Made by a program: the position numbers and the translations under genes | The notes under the pieces: generated by a model | What the model was told of the DNA's origin: nothing | The model's input: only the letters and a program-made list of their open reading frames with translations | Database searches by the model: none | In this document: in pieces, positions 35,261 through 44,012 of the stretch | Layout of the letters: every line of letters starts with the position of its first letter | Numbering within the stretch: position 1 is the first letter of the stretch | From: Chlamydiae bacterium RIFCSPLOWO2_12_FULL_45_20 | Lineage (GTDB): Bacteria; Chlamydiota; Chlamydiia; Chlamydiales; SM23-39 | DNA length: 64,000 nucleotides | NCBI GenBank assembly: GCA_001796285.1 | Contig: MGMD01000008.1 | Span: 1-64,000 of the forward strand | Reading direction: 5' to 3'

Positions 35261-36562
35261 TTAGCGAAAGATATGGCGAATTCTTCCAACAACTCGGCAC
35301 ACCCTAGTCCAGCAAGAATCTGGCGGTGAAGTGTCTCGCCTTCGTGTTAATAAGGGGGGTAGGCTGGAACTGCTGGATGAATGCTCTTGTTTTCCCGGCC
35401 AGAATACAGACAGCTGAGACCGTAGAAAAGTGTCCAAAAAGGTAGAATAGTTATCTTTAGACGATCCGCTCTTGACACGGTCTTTGATGATCGCAAAGGT
35501 GACGTTTTTGAACAGCCCAGAAAACTCTTGTTCCGACAAAACATCTACGTAAAATTGCGCCATTTCACCTGGATCATTGTAAAAAGCTCCACATCCAAAT
35601 GCACCTAAAAGAAGCGAATCATGCCCTTTCTCATACGCTACTCGAAACATATCGCGTATTTTTTGCTTCGTTGCCTCTTCATACTGCCTCTTCTCCTTGG
35701 GTCGATCATACCCTCTATGACCTTGTTGGCAGTTAAAGGCAGCTGCAGCAAAGACAGCGCATGTGAATGGCTGGCAGTATGCATACCCAGCGTCAGTCCC
35801 CCTTCTAAATACTTGCACCGATGGAACATACACCCCTCCAGAAGAAATCTTGTCACGATACTGCTCTGGGCGCTGCAAGTCTTGCAGTGTTTGGAGCGCA
35901 GGATATAAAGTCGATCTTCGACATATATTTTCTTCTTGCGTAGAAGCTTTCCGAGGGGCTCCGCCGATGTACTGTTTATTCGCCATGTCCAAAACAAGAG
36001 GGTTCAATCCAAACTGCGTACGCATTTGATGTGCTGCATCTAAGGTATCCTGCTCTTTAAACCAAATTTCCGTATTGCATCGCACAGCAGCAGTCCCTCT
36101 TGGCTTCGTAGCGACGATGTGTTGAGTGCCGTTTATAGACTGTTGCAATATCCTTCCATCGAACTTCTTCTTGTTTTGAAAATCTAAGGATGTTTCTTGG
36201 AAGACCTGTGCATTCAGCGCTTCCGCAAGCTCCCTCCCCCCCTGTCTCCAATGTTGAGACGAAAGCTGCCACCACACTTTTCTTATGGCGGTCATCGCCG
36301 ATTCATAGGGTGCCCGCTCTAACCAAGCTGAAGCAGATTTCGGCTTTATTTGGGAGAGAGCTCCCAGCCGACTAGTAATCTTGTTTAGATGGTTTGAAAC
36401 ATCCTGTGCCTGCACAGTTCTAGAGAGGATGGAGGCTAGTTGGTCTCCCACCACCCTTTGAACAGTCTTACAAGAGTTACTATCTTTGAACGTTCCGAAT
36501 TCATCGCATACTGCATCTATAATAGTTTTCTGGAGTTGTGCCCCAGGCACAGAGAAAGTCAT
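35261..36562 (-). CDS. Poly(ADP-ribose) glycohydrolase-like macrodomain protein
   Basis: A 433-residue protein. The region ~145-390 matches the bacterial-type PARG (TIGR02452-like) family: ANKQYIGGAPRKASTQEENI with GGA at 200-202 and QEE at 209-211, then CRRSTLYPALQTL, GGVYVPSVQVFR and LLLGAFGCGAFYNDP. The PARG signature is GGG-x(6-8)-QEE; here the third Gly is Ala, but the catalytic Glu pair is kept. The first ~140 residues are helical and unknown; the tail is Ser-rich. PARGs release ADP-ribose from poly-ADP-ribosylated proteins. In an intracellular bacterium, removal of host PARylation is an attractive role, but it is inference. The ATG lacks a strong ribosome site. Confidence 0.78.
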   Translation of the reverse strand: MTFSVPGAQLQKTIIDAVCDEFGTFKDSNSCKTVQRVVGDQLASILSRTVQAQDVSNHLNKITSRLGALSQIKPKSASAWLERAPYESAMTAIRKVWWQLSSQHWRQGGRELAEALNAQVFQETSLDFQNKKKFDGRILQQSINGTQHIVATKPRGTAAVRCNTEIWFKEQDTLDAAHQMRTQFGLNPLVLDMANKQYIGGAPRKASTQEENICRRSTLYPALQTLQDLQRPEQYRDKISSGGVYVPSVQVFRRGTDAGYAYCQPFTCAVFAAAAFNCQQGHRGYDRPKEKRQYEEATKQKIRDMFRVAYEKGHDSLLLGAFGCGAFYNDPGEMAQFYVDVLSEQEFSGLFKNVTFAIIKDRVKSGSSKDNYSTFLDTFLRSQLSVFWPGKQEHSSSSSSLPPLLTRRRDTSPPDSCWTRVCRVVGRIRHIFR

Positions 36563-36705
36563 TGTTATACCAGTATAGTTTAAATAATTAAAACAATTAT
36601 AACAAATAATACAAATCGCAACAAATAAAATCGTATCCCGTAAAAATGAATAGACAGGGTTTGCCCCTAGCCAGGGGGGTAGCTATAGTAAGGTATCCAG
36701 TCGAG

Positions 36706-37089
36706 TTAGAAAACCTCTTCACTTTGCTCGGTAATCATTCTTAAAATACGATCTAATTCCACCTGCGCTTCCAGAGCTGCTGATGCCGGCCCCGATTCAA
36801 TCATTTCATAAAGCGCTTCTCTTTCCTCGATAAAAAAAGTAAGCATCGATCCCTCTTTCTTTTCAAAATGATCGATTTCCATGCGAATGAGCTTGAGTTT
36901 TTCCCGGCTAATTTCCTCTTTTAAGCGCTCTACATCTGTCTCTGCTAAAGCTATGACATCGCGCGCGCGACTCAGTCGTTCTTCTAAATGGGTTACCCTC
37001 TTTTTTTGTATGCCCAATAGAGGAGAAACACCTGCTCCACCAGCATAAAAGCATCCGCTCAAAAAAAGACAAACAATAAGCCCTTTCAT
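36706..37089 (-). CDS. Small coiled-coil lipoprotein
   Basis: A 127-residue protein with a lipoprotein signal ([13 protein letters not shown], lipobox LSGC, lipidated Cys13), followed by a long charged helix (~30-85) that should form a coiled coil. No family recognised. Its ATG overlaps the stop of the site-2-protease gene by four bases, so it is the last cistron of the sucC-sucD-protease operon. A periplasm-facing envelope protein is likely, possibly a partner of the upstream protease. Confidence 0.7.
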   Translation of the reverse strand: MKGLIVCLFLSGCFYAGGAGVSPLLGIQKKRVTHLEERLSRARDVIALAETDVERLKEEISREKLKLIRMEIDHFEKKEGSMLTFFIEEREALYEMIESGPASAALEAQVELDRILRMITEQSEEVF

Positions 37090-38216
37090 TTTGGTATAAA
37101 CTCCTGAAATTCAGGATCTTGTACAACTGCTTTAAATTCCTCTTCCTCTAAGATAACAGGAAGGTTGAGCCCCCCAAATTGCCATGCCGTTTGGAGCCAC
37201 CCTCCAGCAAATTTCGGCTGCCCTTCATGGGCATAGGCTCTAGAGTTGTTAAGAGCCATTTTTTGCGAAGGGGCTGTCTGATAGCATTTTTGCGAAATCT
37301 CTATCACAAGCGGATAGTTCTTCTCCTCTGCGGCCAGCTCGTGCAAAAGGATCAAGATATCGTCGGAAAGCTGCTCTTTATAAGGCAGTAGCATCTCATA
37401 AGCCTCTTTTCGTTTCCCTTCTTTATAGATCAAAAAGGCGAGATATTGAGTCGCCGCCAGTGCCAGCATACCGCCTGAGGCCTTATTCCGGACTTCTTCA
37501 AAGAGTTTTTTCGCCTCCTCCTTATTTCCCTCCTGAAAAGCCTGTTCTGCTTGCACCATAAGATGTTTATTCTCCTCTTCCCTATCGCTTTTTGTCGCAA
37601 GGCGGCTTCTTCTCCAAGAATCAAAACTTTGGTAGGCAAAAAGAAAGAAAAAGGCGCCGACTAAGTAGGCGCCAACTAGAAAAAAATACAAGGAAATAGC
37701 AATGGCCAAAAGGGCGCCAACCAAAAGGGCGGCTTTAAATCCCTTTACACCAAAACATGCTTCTAAAACAATGCGTAGTAACTGCCCTCCATCCAGAGGA
37801 AGTACAGGCAAAAGATTAATGATAGACCAAAAAAGATTGGCCACTTGCGTCGCTTTAAAAATCTTATAGGCCATAGGCGTTAGCTGAAACTGCAAAAGCA
37901 CCGTTGCACCCAAAAAAAGTAAAAAGCCAAAAAGAGGACCGTTTAAAGTGATCAAAAATTGCTGCCAAAATTTCAATTTTGGCCCTTCAAAGGAGGTGAC
38001 TCCCCCGAGGGCAATCAGTTGAATGCGCGCTTCTTGGTTAAAAACTAAAGCAGTCAATGCATGACCAAATTCGTGAAAAAGAACGGAAAAAAAAATGATC
38101 CCAACCCAAATCAGCATTCCCATTAGAGTTCCACTGACAAGCCAGCCTAATATACCAGAAAAAATCCAAAAAAACGGGTGAATAATCACGGGAATTTTCC
38201 CTGGAATCTGAATCAC
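37086..38216 (-). CDS. M50 site-2-protease homologue with C-terminal TPR-like region
   Basis: A 376-residue intramembrane zinc protease. HEFGH at residues 48-52 lies in TM2, and the third ligand is in [11 protein letters not shown] (Asp142), the M50 signature. About six membrane helices occupy residues 1-200. The rest is a helical TPR-like domain (~215-350: [20 protein letters not shown]). Translation begins at a GTG that overlaps the sucD stop (GTGA), with GAGG upstream. Such proteins cut membrane-bound regulators; the substrate is unknown. Position inside the sucCD operon is unusual. Confidence 0.85.
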   Translation of the reverse strand: MIQIPGKIPVIIHPFFWIFSGILGWLVSGTLMGMLIWVGIIFFSVLFHEFGHALTALVFNQEARIQLIALGGVTSFEGPKLKFWQQFLITLNGPLFGFLLFLGATVLLQFQLTPMAYKIFKATQVANLFWSIINLLPVLPLDGGQLLRIVLEACFGVKGFKAALLVGALLAIAISLYFFLVGAYLVGAFFFLFAYQSFDSWRRSRLATKSDREEENKHLMVQAEQAFQEGNKEEAKKLFEEVRNKASGGMLALAATQYLAFLIYKEGKRKEAYEMLLPYKEQLSDDILILLHELAAEEKNYPLVIEISQKCYQTAPSQKMALNNSRAYAHEGQPKFAGGWLQTAWQFGGLNLPVILEEEEFKAVVQDPEFQEFIPK

Positions 38217-39082
38217 TGCATCGCCTCAAAAATCGCTTGGCCCATTTCTGCCGGGCTTTTTGTCGTTACAGCACCAGCTCTTTCAAAAGCTTCATATTTG
38301 TCTTTGGCTGTCCCTTTCCCTCCAGAAATAATAGCTCCAGCATGTCCCATTCTCTTGCCGGGAGGGGCGCTTTGACCCGCAATAAACACCGCAAGAGGCT
38401 TTTTTAGATTCGCTTTGGCCCATCTTGCAGCCTGCTCTTCCGCTTCCCCGCCAATCTCCCCAATAAGCAATACTCCTTCCGTCTCCGGATCTTCCTGAAA
38501 GAGCTGTAAGATATCGATAAAATTCGTGCCATTTAAAGGATCTCCCCCTATACCCACACAAGTCGACTGACCAAGACCCAGTTGGGTCGTTTGCCAAACT
38601 GCCTCATAAGTCAGAGTCCCCGAGCGAGAAACAATACCCACCTTTCCTCTTTGATGAATATACCCAGGCATGATCCCTATTTTACATTCTCCAGGGGTAA
38701 TAATACCGGGACAGTTGGGCCCAATGAGTCTTGAACTAGATGTATTCATCACCCTTTTTACTTCCAGCATATCACGAACCGGGATCCCTTCTGTAATACA
38801 AATAATCAGCTCAATCCCCGCATCTTCAGCTTCCAAAATCGCATCTGCAGCAAATGGAGGAGGAACGAAAATCAGGCTTGCCGTAGGATGCACCGATTTT
38901 TTCGCTTCCCACACGGTATCAAAGACAGGAACTCCCAAAACCTCCATTCCCCCTTTCCCAGGAGTCACCCCACCGACAATCTGCGTCCCATATTCCTTGC
39001 ATTGTTCAGCATGGAATTTTCCCGCATGTCCCGTAATCCCTTGCACAATCACTTTTGTTTTTTTGTTGACTAAGATGGCCAT
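38213..39082 (-). CDS. sucD: Succinyl-CoA synthetase alpha subunit
   Basis: A 289-residue TCA-cycle subunit. The CoA-binding N-terminal domain carries [12 protein letters not shown], and the ligase domain carries [16 protein letters not shown] and [15 protein letters not shown]. The phospho-histidine is in [14 protein letters not shown] near residue 247. With SucC it converts succinyl-CoA to succinate and makes ATP or GTP. Its start is one base after the sucC stop, and its stop overlaps the protease gene. Confidence 0.96.
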   Translation of the reverse strand: MAILVNKKTKVIVQGITGHAGKFHAEQCKEYGTQIVGGVTPGKGGMEVLGVPVFDTVWEAKKSVHPTASLIFVPPPFAADAILEAEDAGIELIICITEGIPVRDMLEVKRVMNTSSSRLIGPNCPGIITPGECKIGIMPGYIHQRGKVGIVSRSGTLTYEAVWQTTQLGLGQSTCVGIGGDPLNGTNFIDILQLFQEDPETEGVLLIGEIGGEAEEQAARWAKANLKKPLAVFIAGQSAPPGKRMGHAGAIISGGKGTAKDKYEAFERAGAVTTKSPAEMGQAIFEAMQ

Positions 39083-40246
39083 CTATTTTTTCACCACTCG
39101 CACGGCAAGCTCTGCCGCCTGTTTAATATCTTCTGCCGTTTGGATCTTCAAGTGACTCTCTTGAAAAATCTCTTTTCCCTTTTGCACATTCGTCCCTTCC
39201 ATCCGGACAATAATCGGCACTTGAATATGCTGCTCTTTACAGGCCTTCACCACTCCGCTAGCAAGCGTCGCACAGTTCATAATCCCCCCAAAAATATTGA
39301 CCAAAATGGCTTTTACATGAGAATCGCTCAAAATAATCCGGAACCCCTCGGCTACCTTTTCCTCACTGGCTCCTCCCCCTACATCGAGAAAATTCGCAGG
39401 CTCCCCGCCATAAAGCTGAATAATATCCATCGTCGCCATCGCCAGTCCAGCCCCATTCACCATACAACCAATATTGCCCTGCATGGCAATATAGGCAAGA
39501 TCATATCCCCTGGCCGCTGCTTCTTGAATAGACACTTGACTCGGATCATAATAAGAGGCAATGTCCGCATGGCGAAAAAGAGCGTTGTCGTCCAAGCTGA
39601 GCTTAGCATCCAATGCAAGGATCTCGCCATCCAAAGTCTCCACAAGAGGGTTGATCTCCAACAGCGACGCATCCATGTCAATAAAACATCGAGCCAGAGC
39701 CTTTGCTACCAAAGCCCCTTGTTTCGCCAGTTCCCCACTCCACCCCATAAACTTCGTGAGGCGAAGTAGCTGAAAGGACCGCAAAGTCCCATCGAAACCA
39801 AACGGCATTTTCAAAATCTTATCGGGAGTTTTCTCAGCCATTTCTTCGATTTCCATGCCCCCCTCTGAAGAAGCGATCAGTAAGGGAGTCCCTCGCTCTC
39901 GGTCTATCACAGCTCCAAGATAGGTTTCCTTTTTGATATCAATCGGCTTGGAAATCAAAACCTTCTTTGCAATGACCCCATCAGGCCCTGTTTGTTGGTT
40001 GACCATTTTCATGCCAATGAGCTCTTGTGCAAGCTCTCCCATTTCTTTCCTACTTTTCGCAAACTTTACCCCGCCTGCTTTTCCCCTGCCTCCTGCATGC
40101 ACCTGAATTTTCAATACTGCCTCCTGGAGATCAAGCTCCTCTGCTATTTTTTGAGCCTCTTCCACACTCGATGCAACAGCAAATTCTGAGACGGGCAGAC
40201 CGTAACGCTTTACAATCTCTTTAGCTTGATATTCGTGCAGATTCAT
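39083..40246 (-). CDS. sucC: Succinyl-CoA synthetase beta subunit
   Basis: A 387-residue ATP-grasp protein: MNLHEYQAKEIVKRYGLP, VHAGGRGKAGGVK, the ATP-grasp metal region ASLLEINPLVETLDGEILAL, and the C-terminal ligase domain GGGASEEKVAEGFRIIL with the NIFGGIMNC loop. All family landmarks are intact. It is first in the sucC-sucD-protease-lipoprotein unit. A GGAG about 11 bases before the ATG is the likely ribosome site. Confidence 0.96.
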   Translation of the reverse strand: MNLHEYQAKEIVKRYGLPVSEFAVASSVEEAQKIAEELDLQEAVLKIQVHAGGRGKAGGVKFAKSRKEMGELAQELIGMKMVNQQTGPDGVIAKKVLISKPIDIKKETYLGAVIDRERGTPLLIASSEGGMEIEEMAEKTPDKILKMPFGFDGTLRSFQLLRLTKFMGWSGELAKQGALVAKALARCFIDMDASLLEINPLVETLDGEILALDAKLSLDDNALFRHADIASYYDPSQVSIQEAAARGYDLAYIAMQGNIGCMVNGAGLAMATMDIIQLYGGEPANFLDVGGGASEEKVAEGFRIILSDSHVKAILVNIFGGIMNCATLASGVVKACKEQHIQVPIIVRMEGTNVQKGKEIFQESHLKIQTAEDIKQAAELAVRVVKK

Positions 40247-40396
40247 CCAAATACCACTCCATGGTTTCTACCGGAGGATAGAGGTTTCGATGAATCCGCG
40301 CAACTGGAGTTTGTCCATTGCAAACTGAACCTCAGAAAATAGCTTTCCCAATTAACAACCTTATGCTAAGATGCTACGTCTTTATTTGGGCTTTTT

Positions 40397-41131
40397 ATGC
40401 GAAGTTTGAATCCTTGGCCAATTTTCCCAGTTAACTTAGAACTCCCCGTCGCCCGTTCTTTGAGCCTTCAATTTATCTTGCAGGGTCTGATGGATGCATT
40501 CGACCGGCTCCAAGGACTATACCACACTATTTTTGCTCAACTTCAAGGAGCTAATTTTCAAGAAGAACTCTCTTGTATTTCCAAGGATTTAGAAAAAATC
40601 CTTCTTTTCTCACTGGAGCATCCCTTCTCACAGAAAGGGAGTATTTTAGACAAACTTTGCTTTTATTCTGAAATTCTGTTACAAGCGTCTCATTTGAGCA
40701 ATGATGAGATTCCGCAAGTATTAGATGAGATGAGAAAAGCCATTCTAGTTGTCAAATCCAAAACGGCTATTTGGAAAAAAATTAAGGCCCCTTTTCCCTT
40801 AGATGCTGTGCGGGGGGAATTTGTCGCGCTGCATTCGCTTTTAGTCGTGAAACTACGCACTTTTTTCTCCTCCCTTTGCACTTTTTTGAAAGAAGCTCGC
40901 TCAGACGAAAATGTACTGGTCCAGTTGATTGAGAATAAGGAGAAATTTAACGCCTCTTTGGGGGCGAAGTACATTGAAAAACTCCTCATGGGGTTTTTCC
41001 CTGCAGGCCATTCTCAGCTTCGCGCGGTTATTCATGAAGGGTATACGCGTCGTGGATTTACCAAATTTTTTTCTCACGTGGAACCCCTCATCGATGCTAT
41101 TGAGTGGGATACTCCATGTTACGCGACATAA
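40397..41131 (+). CDS. Unknown helical protein upstream of priA
   Basis: A 244-residue soluble protein, mostly helical, with no catalytic motif. The first ~25 residues are hydrophobic/aromatic but not a clear signal. It overlaps the next unknown gene by 16 bases, which in turn overlaps priA, so the three form one tightly packed operon. Conservation of unknown genes before priA is seen in Chlamydiae, but I cannot assign a function. Confidence 0.65.
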   Translation: MRSLNPWPIFPVNLELPVARSLSLQFILQGLMDAFDRLQGLYHTIFAQLQGANFQEELSCISKDLEKILLFSLEHPFSQKGSILDKLCFYSEILLQASHLSNDEIPQVLDEMRKAILVVKSKTAIWKKIKAPFPLDAVRGEFVALHSLLVVKLRTFFSSLCTFLKEARSDENVLVQLIENKEKFNASLGAKYIEKLLMGFFPAGHSQLRAVIHEGYTRRGFTKFFSHVEPLIDAIEWDTPCYAT

Positions 41132-41862
41132 ATCTTATAGAAGAACTTATTCGCCACATCAAAGAAGCCGGATCTTATGTTTTGGCTTCCCCTGAAGACG
41201 CTGACTTTTACCGCAAAACCTATACCGAACGTAATGCACAAATGGACCGTTGGGCTACAGTGAAACCTCTACCCAAGCTACAAACGATCCCCTCTTCTCC
41301 TACACCCCTTCCAGTCCAAAAACTGCTCTCTCCCGAAACACCTCTCGCTCCTCCTCCTCAAAAACCACACACCAACCCATCCCCTTTACGCAATATTCTC
41401 TCACTCGTCGCTCCCGGACTCCAGGTCCTCAATGATATCCCGAGAGACGAAATGGCGCTGAAAATCTCAGAGCGTTGGAGAACAAAAAATCAATCCGCCC
41501 CTCTTTCCATTCTCCTTTTTCAAGAACCCCTGGAACAACGCTCTTTTCTCGAACAGATTGCACGCGCGCTAGATATTTATTTCGGGCCAGCCAAAACCGT
41601 TCAGGCGGAAAAAATTGAAAAAGAGAAACAATGGGGAACCTTCTTGTCTGTGGAATCGCTAAAAATGGTCGTAGTTTGCGACTATACGCTTTGGCAACTC
41701 AATCATCTCATGGAGTATTATAAAGAAGTCCCAGCAAGCGGGATCCGAACCCTTGGCAAAGTCCCTTTATTTCTTCTACCAGATCTTGCCCTCTATCTAA
41801 AAGACCCACTTTTGAAACGCTCATTATGGAATGCATTGAGTCAAAAATGCCAACATTTGTAG
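41116..41862 (+). CDS. Unknown protein co-transcribed with priA
   Basis: A 248-residue soluble protein. The N-terminal ~45 residues are helical; residues ~50-95 are Pro/Ser/Thr-rich and probably disordered; the C-terminal ~130 residues form an alpha/beta domain with hydrophobic strands (LSILLFQEPLEQRSFLEQIA; SLKMVVVCDYTLWQLNHL; VPLFLLPDLALYLKDP). It resembles no enzyme I know. The ATG at 41116 is preferred to an in-frame GTG at 41104. The 3' end overlaps priA by 16 bases. Confidence 0.65.
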   Translation: MLRDINLIEELIRHIKEAGSYVLASPEDADFYRKTYTERNAQMDRWATVKPLPKLQTIPSSPTPLPVQKLLSPETPLAPPPQKPHTNPSPLRNILSLVAPGLQVLNDIPRDEMALKISERWRTKNQSAPLSILLFQEPLEQRSFLEQIARALDIYFGPAKTVQAEKIEKEKQWGTFLSVESLKMVVVCDYTLWQLNHLMEYYKEVPASGIRTLGKVPLFLLPDLALYLKDPLLKRSLWNALSQKCQHL

Positions 41863-44012
41863 AAGTGCTTCTCGATCAAAATCTCTCTTCCCCTCTCGAC
41901 TACAGCGCCCCTGAGCACGCCGAGGTGGGCATGAGAGTGCTTGTTCCTCTCAAATCCACGTTAAAAAAAGGCACCATTACCAAGGTCAAAGATTCGACTA
42001 GCTGTAAAAATGTGAAAGCTATCCACCAGCTCCTTTCCGTGCAGTCTGAACTTTCCAACGAGCAGTGGGCACTCGCCAAGTGGATGGCAGCCTACTATTG
42101 CGCTCCTCTACAGCGCGTGCTCAAATGCTTTATTCCCGTCAACATCCGAAAAGCGGTTCAGCCAAAAAAACAAGTCTTTCTCACCCTCAACCAAACCCAC
42201 GATGAAACGATCCAACTCATCCAATCGCTTCGCACAAAATCTCCCAAGCAAGCAGAAGCCTTAGAAGAGATCCTCACTGCCCCAAAAGGCTTGTTTCTAG
42301 CCAACCTTAACGTCTCAAAAAGCGCCGTCTCCTCCTTGATTGAAAAAAAATATCTCAAAGCAAAATCCCTCTCCCCATCGAAGGAAGCCCTCGAGGAATA
42401 CTTTCCCTCCCTTCCCAAAAAACTCAACCATGAACAGACGGTTTGTTTGGAAGCGATCCAAAAAAGCATCCAAGAGAGAACCTTCTCTTGCCATCTTATT
42501 TTCGGTGTGACAGGAAGCGGTAAAACAGAAGTGTACATGCAGGCTATCCAAAAAGCCTTGGATCAGAATCAATCAGCTATCATGCTCGTTCCAGAAATTT
42601 CCCTCACTTCCCAGACAATCGAGCGGTTTAAAGCCCGATTCTCTGAAAAAATTGCGATCCTGCACCACCAACGCTCTTTAGGGGAAAGGACCCAGGCCTG
42701 GGAGGATGTACGACAAGGCTCATCAAAACTGGTCATCGGCGCCCGTTCCGCTCTTTTTGCTCCCGCTCAAAACCTCGGCCTCATCATTATCGATGAAGAA
42801 CATGATAGCTCCTATAAGCAAAGCGACGAGATCCCCTGTTATCATGCAAGAGATACCGCCGTAATGCGGAGCTTTTTAGAACGGTGCACCATCCTTCTAG
42901 GAAGTGCTACTCCGTCTATAGAATCGCGCTATAATGCCCAGATTGGAAAATACCGCCTCCACACCCTGAGTGCTCGAGCTACCTCTGCCCCCATGCCAAC
43001 CATTCACATTGTCGACATGTTCCAAACCATGGAAAGAGCGGAACGCTTTACCCACTTCTCCGATGAACTCGCGAGCAAACTCAAAAACCGGCTAGAAAAA
43101 GGAGAACAGTCCCTCCTCTTCTTAAACAAGCGAGGTTACCATAGGATGCAGCTATGCGCGAGCTGTCAGCGCGCCGTTAAGTGCAGCCATTGCGATCTCG
43201 CGCTCACCTTTCACAAGCAATCTAACTGTTTGCAATGCCATCTTTGTAACTACAGACAGTCCATACCCAGGACATGTCCTCATTGCGGGTCCGATCATAC
43301 GATGCAGTTCCGTGGATTTGGGACAGAACATGTCGAAAAGGCACTCCATGCGCTTTTTCCAGACATTCGCACGCTTCGCATGGACCGCGATACCATCACG
43401 AAAAAACATAGCCACGAAGACATTTTCAAGCAATTTCGGGCGCATAAAGCAGATGTCCTTATCGGCACGCAGATGATCGCCAAAGGCTTTCATTTCCCTT
43501 CAGTGACGCTCGTTGGCATCCTCCATCCCGATGCAACCCTCCACATCCCCGATTTCCGCTCTTCCGAAACCGTCTTTCAGCTCCTCATACAGGTCTCCGG
43601 AAGAGCGGGGAGGGCAGAACTACCTGGGGAAGTCATCATCCAAACATACTTGCCTGATCATCCCGTCCTAAATATGGCCAAAAAACAAGATTACAACGCC
43701 TTCTTCGCTTCAGAAATTGAGGAAAGAAAAACCTTCTGTTATCCCCCTTTTTGTCACCTCATCAAACTCCAATGTTCCGATCGAGAGGAAAATACAGCCA
43801 AAGCCAAAACTGAAAAAATCCATGCCTTCTTACAGAACCAGATACAGCCGCCTAATGAGCTTCTTCCCGTCATGCCGGCAGGACACGTGAAAGTCAAAGA
43901 TCTTTATCGGTATCAATTCTTCATCAAAGTGCTGAAAAGAAGCCTCCTCCTCCCGCTTCTTCAGACGATCGAGGGGGCAAAAATCGACGTCGATCCACTG
44001 TCCACTTTGTAG
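41847..44012 (+). CDS. priA: Primosomal protein N' (replication restart helicase PriA)
   Basis: A 721-residue helicase that reloads the replisome at stalled forks. The N-terminal DNA-binding domain (MPTFVEVLLDQNLSSPLDYS) is followed by the helicase core with Walker A GVTGSGKTEVY, DEEH and the GSATPS motif. The zinc region follows (CASCQRAVKCSHCD, CLQCHLCNYRQ, CPHCGS; eight cysteines) with helicase motifs GTQMIAKGFHFP and QVSGRAGR. All are intact. The ATG at 41847 is taken; an earlier one (41826) adds seven unconserved residues. The last 89 bases overlap aroDE on the opposite strand. Confidence 0.95.
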   Translation: MPTFVEVLLDQNLSSPLDYSAPEHAEVGMRVLVPLKSTLKKGTITKVKDSTSCKNVKAIHQLLSVQSELSNEQWALAKWMAAYYCAPLQRVLKCFIPVNIRKAVQPKKQVFLTLNQTHDETIQLIQSLRTKSPKQAEALEEILTAPKGLFLANLNVSKSAVSSLIEKKYLKAKSLSPSKEALEEYFPSLPKKLNHEQTVCLEAIQKSIQERTFSCHLIFGVTGSGKTEVYMQAIQKALDQNQSAIMLVPEISLTSQTIERFKARFSEKIAILHHQRSLGERTQAWEDVRQGSSKLVIGARSALFAPAQNLGLIIIDEEHDSSYKQSDEIPCYHARDTAVMRSFLERCTILLGSATPSIESRYNAQIGKYRLHTLSARATSAPMPTIHIVDMFQTMERAERFTHFSDELASKLKNRLEKGEQSLLFLNKRGYHRMQLCASCQRAVKCSHCDLALTFHKQSNCLQCHLCNYRQSIPRTCPHCGSDHTMQFRGFGTEHVEKALHALFPDIRTLRMDRDTITKKHSHEDIFKQFRAHKADVLIGTQMIAKGFHFPSVTLVGILHPDATLHIPDFRSSETVFQLLIQVSGRAGRAELPGEVIIQTYLPDHPVLNMAKKQDYNAFFASEIEERKTFCYPPFCHLIKLQCSDREENTAKAKTEKIHAFLQNQIQPPNELLPVMPAGHVKVKDLYRYQFFIKVLKRSLLLPLLQTIEGAKIDVDPLSTL

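Noticed and set aside
35038-35292. An 84-residue minus-strand open frame between the kinase-like and PARG-like genes
   Set aside because: It starts inside the PARG-like gene in another frame, has no ribosome site and no recognisable motif. It may be a gene fragment, but I cannot support it as a gene.
21129-36630. AATCGCAACAAATAAAA occurs near 21130 and near 36614
   Set aside because: Only 17 AT-rich bases in two unrelated contexts; likely chance similarity.
36670-36690. CCCCT-AGCC-AGGGG hairpin downstream of the lipoprotein gene
   Set aside because: The stem is only five pairs and no T-run follows on either strand, so termination is not supported.
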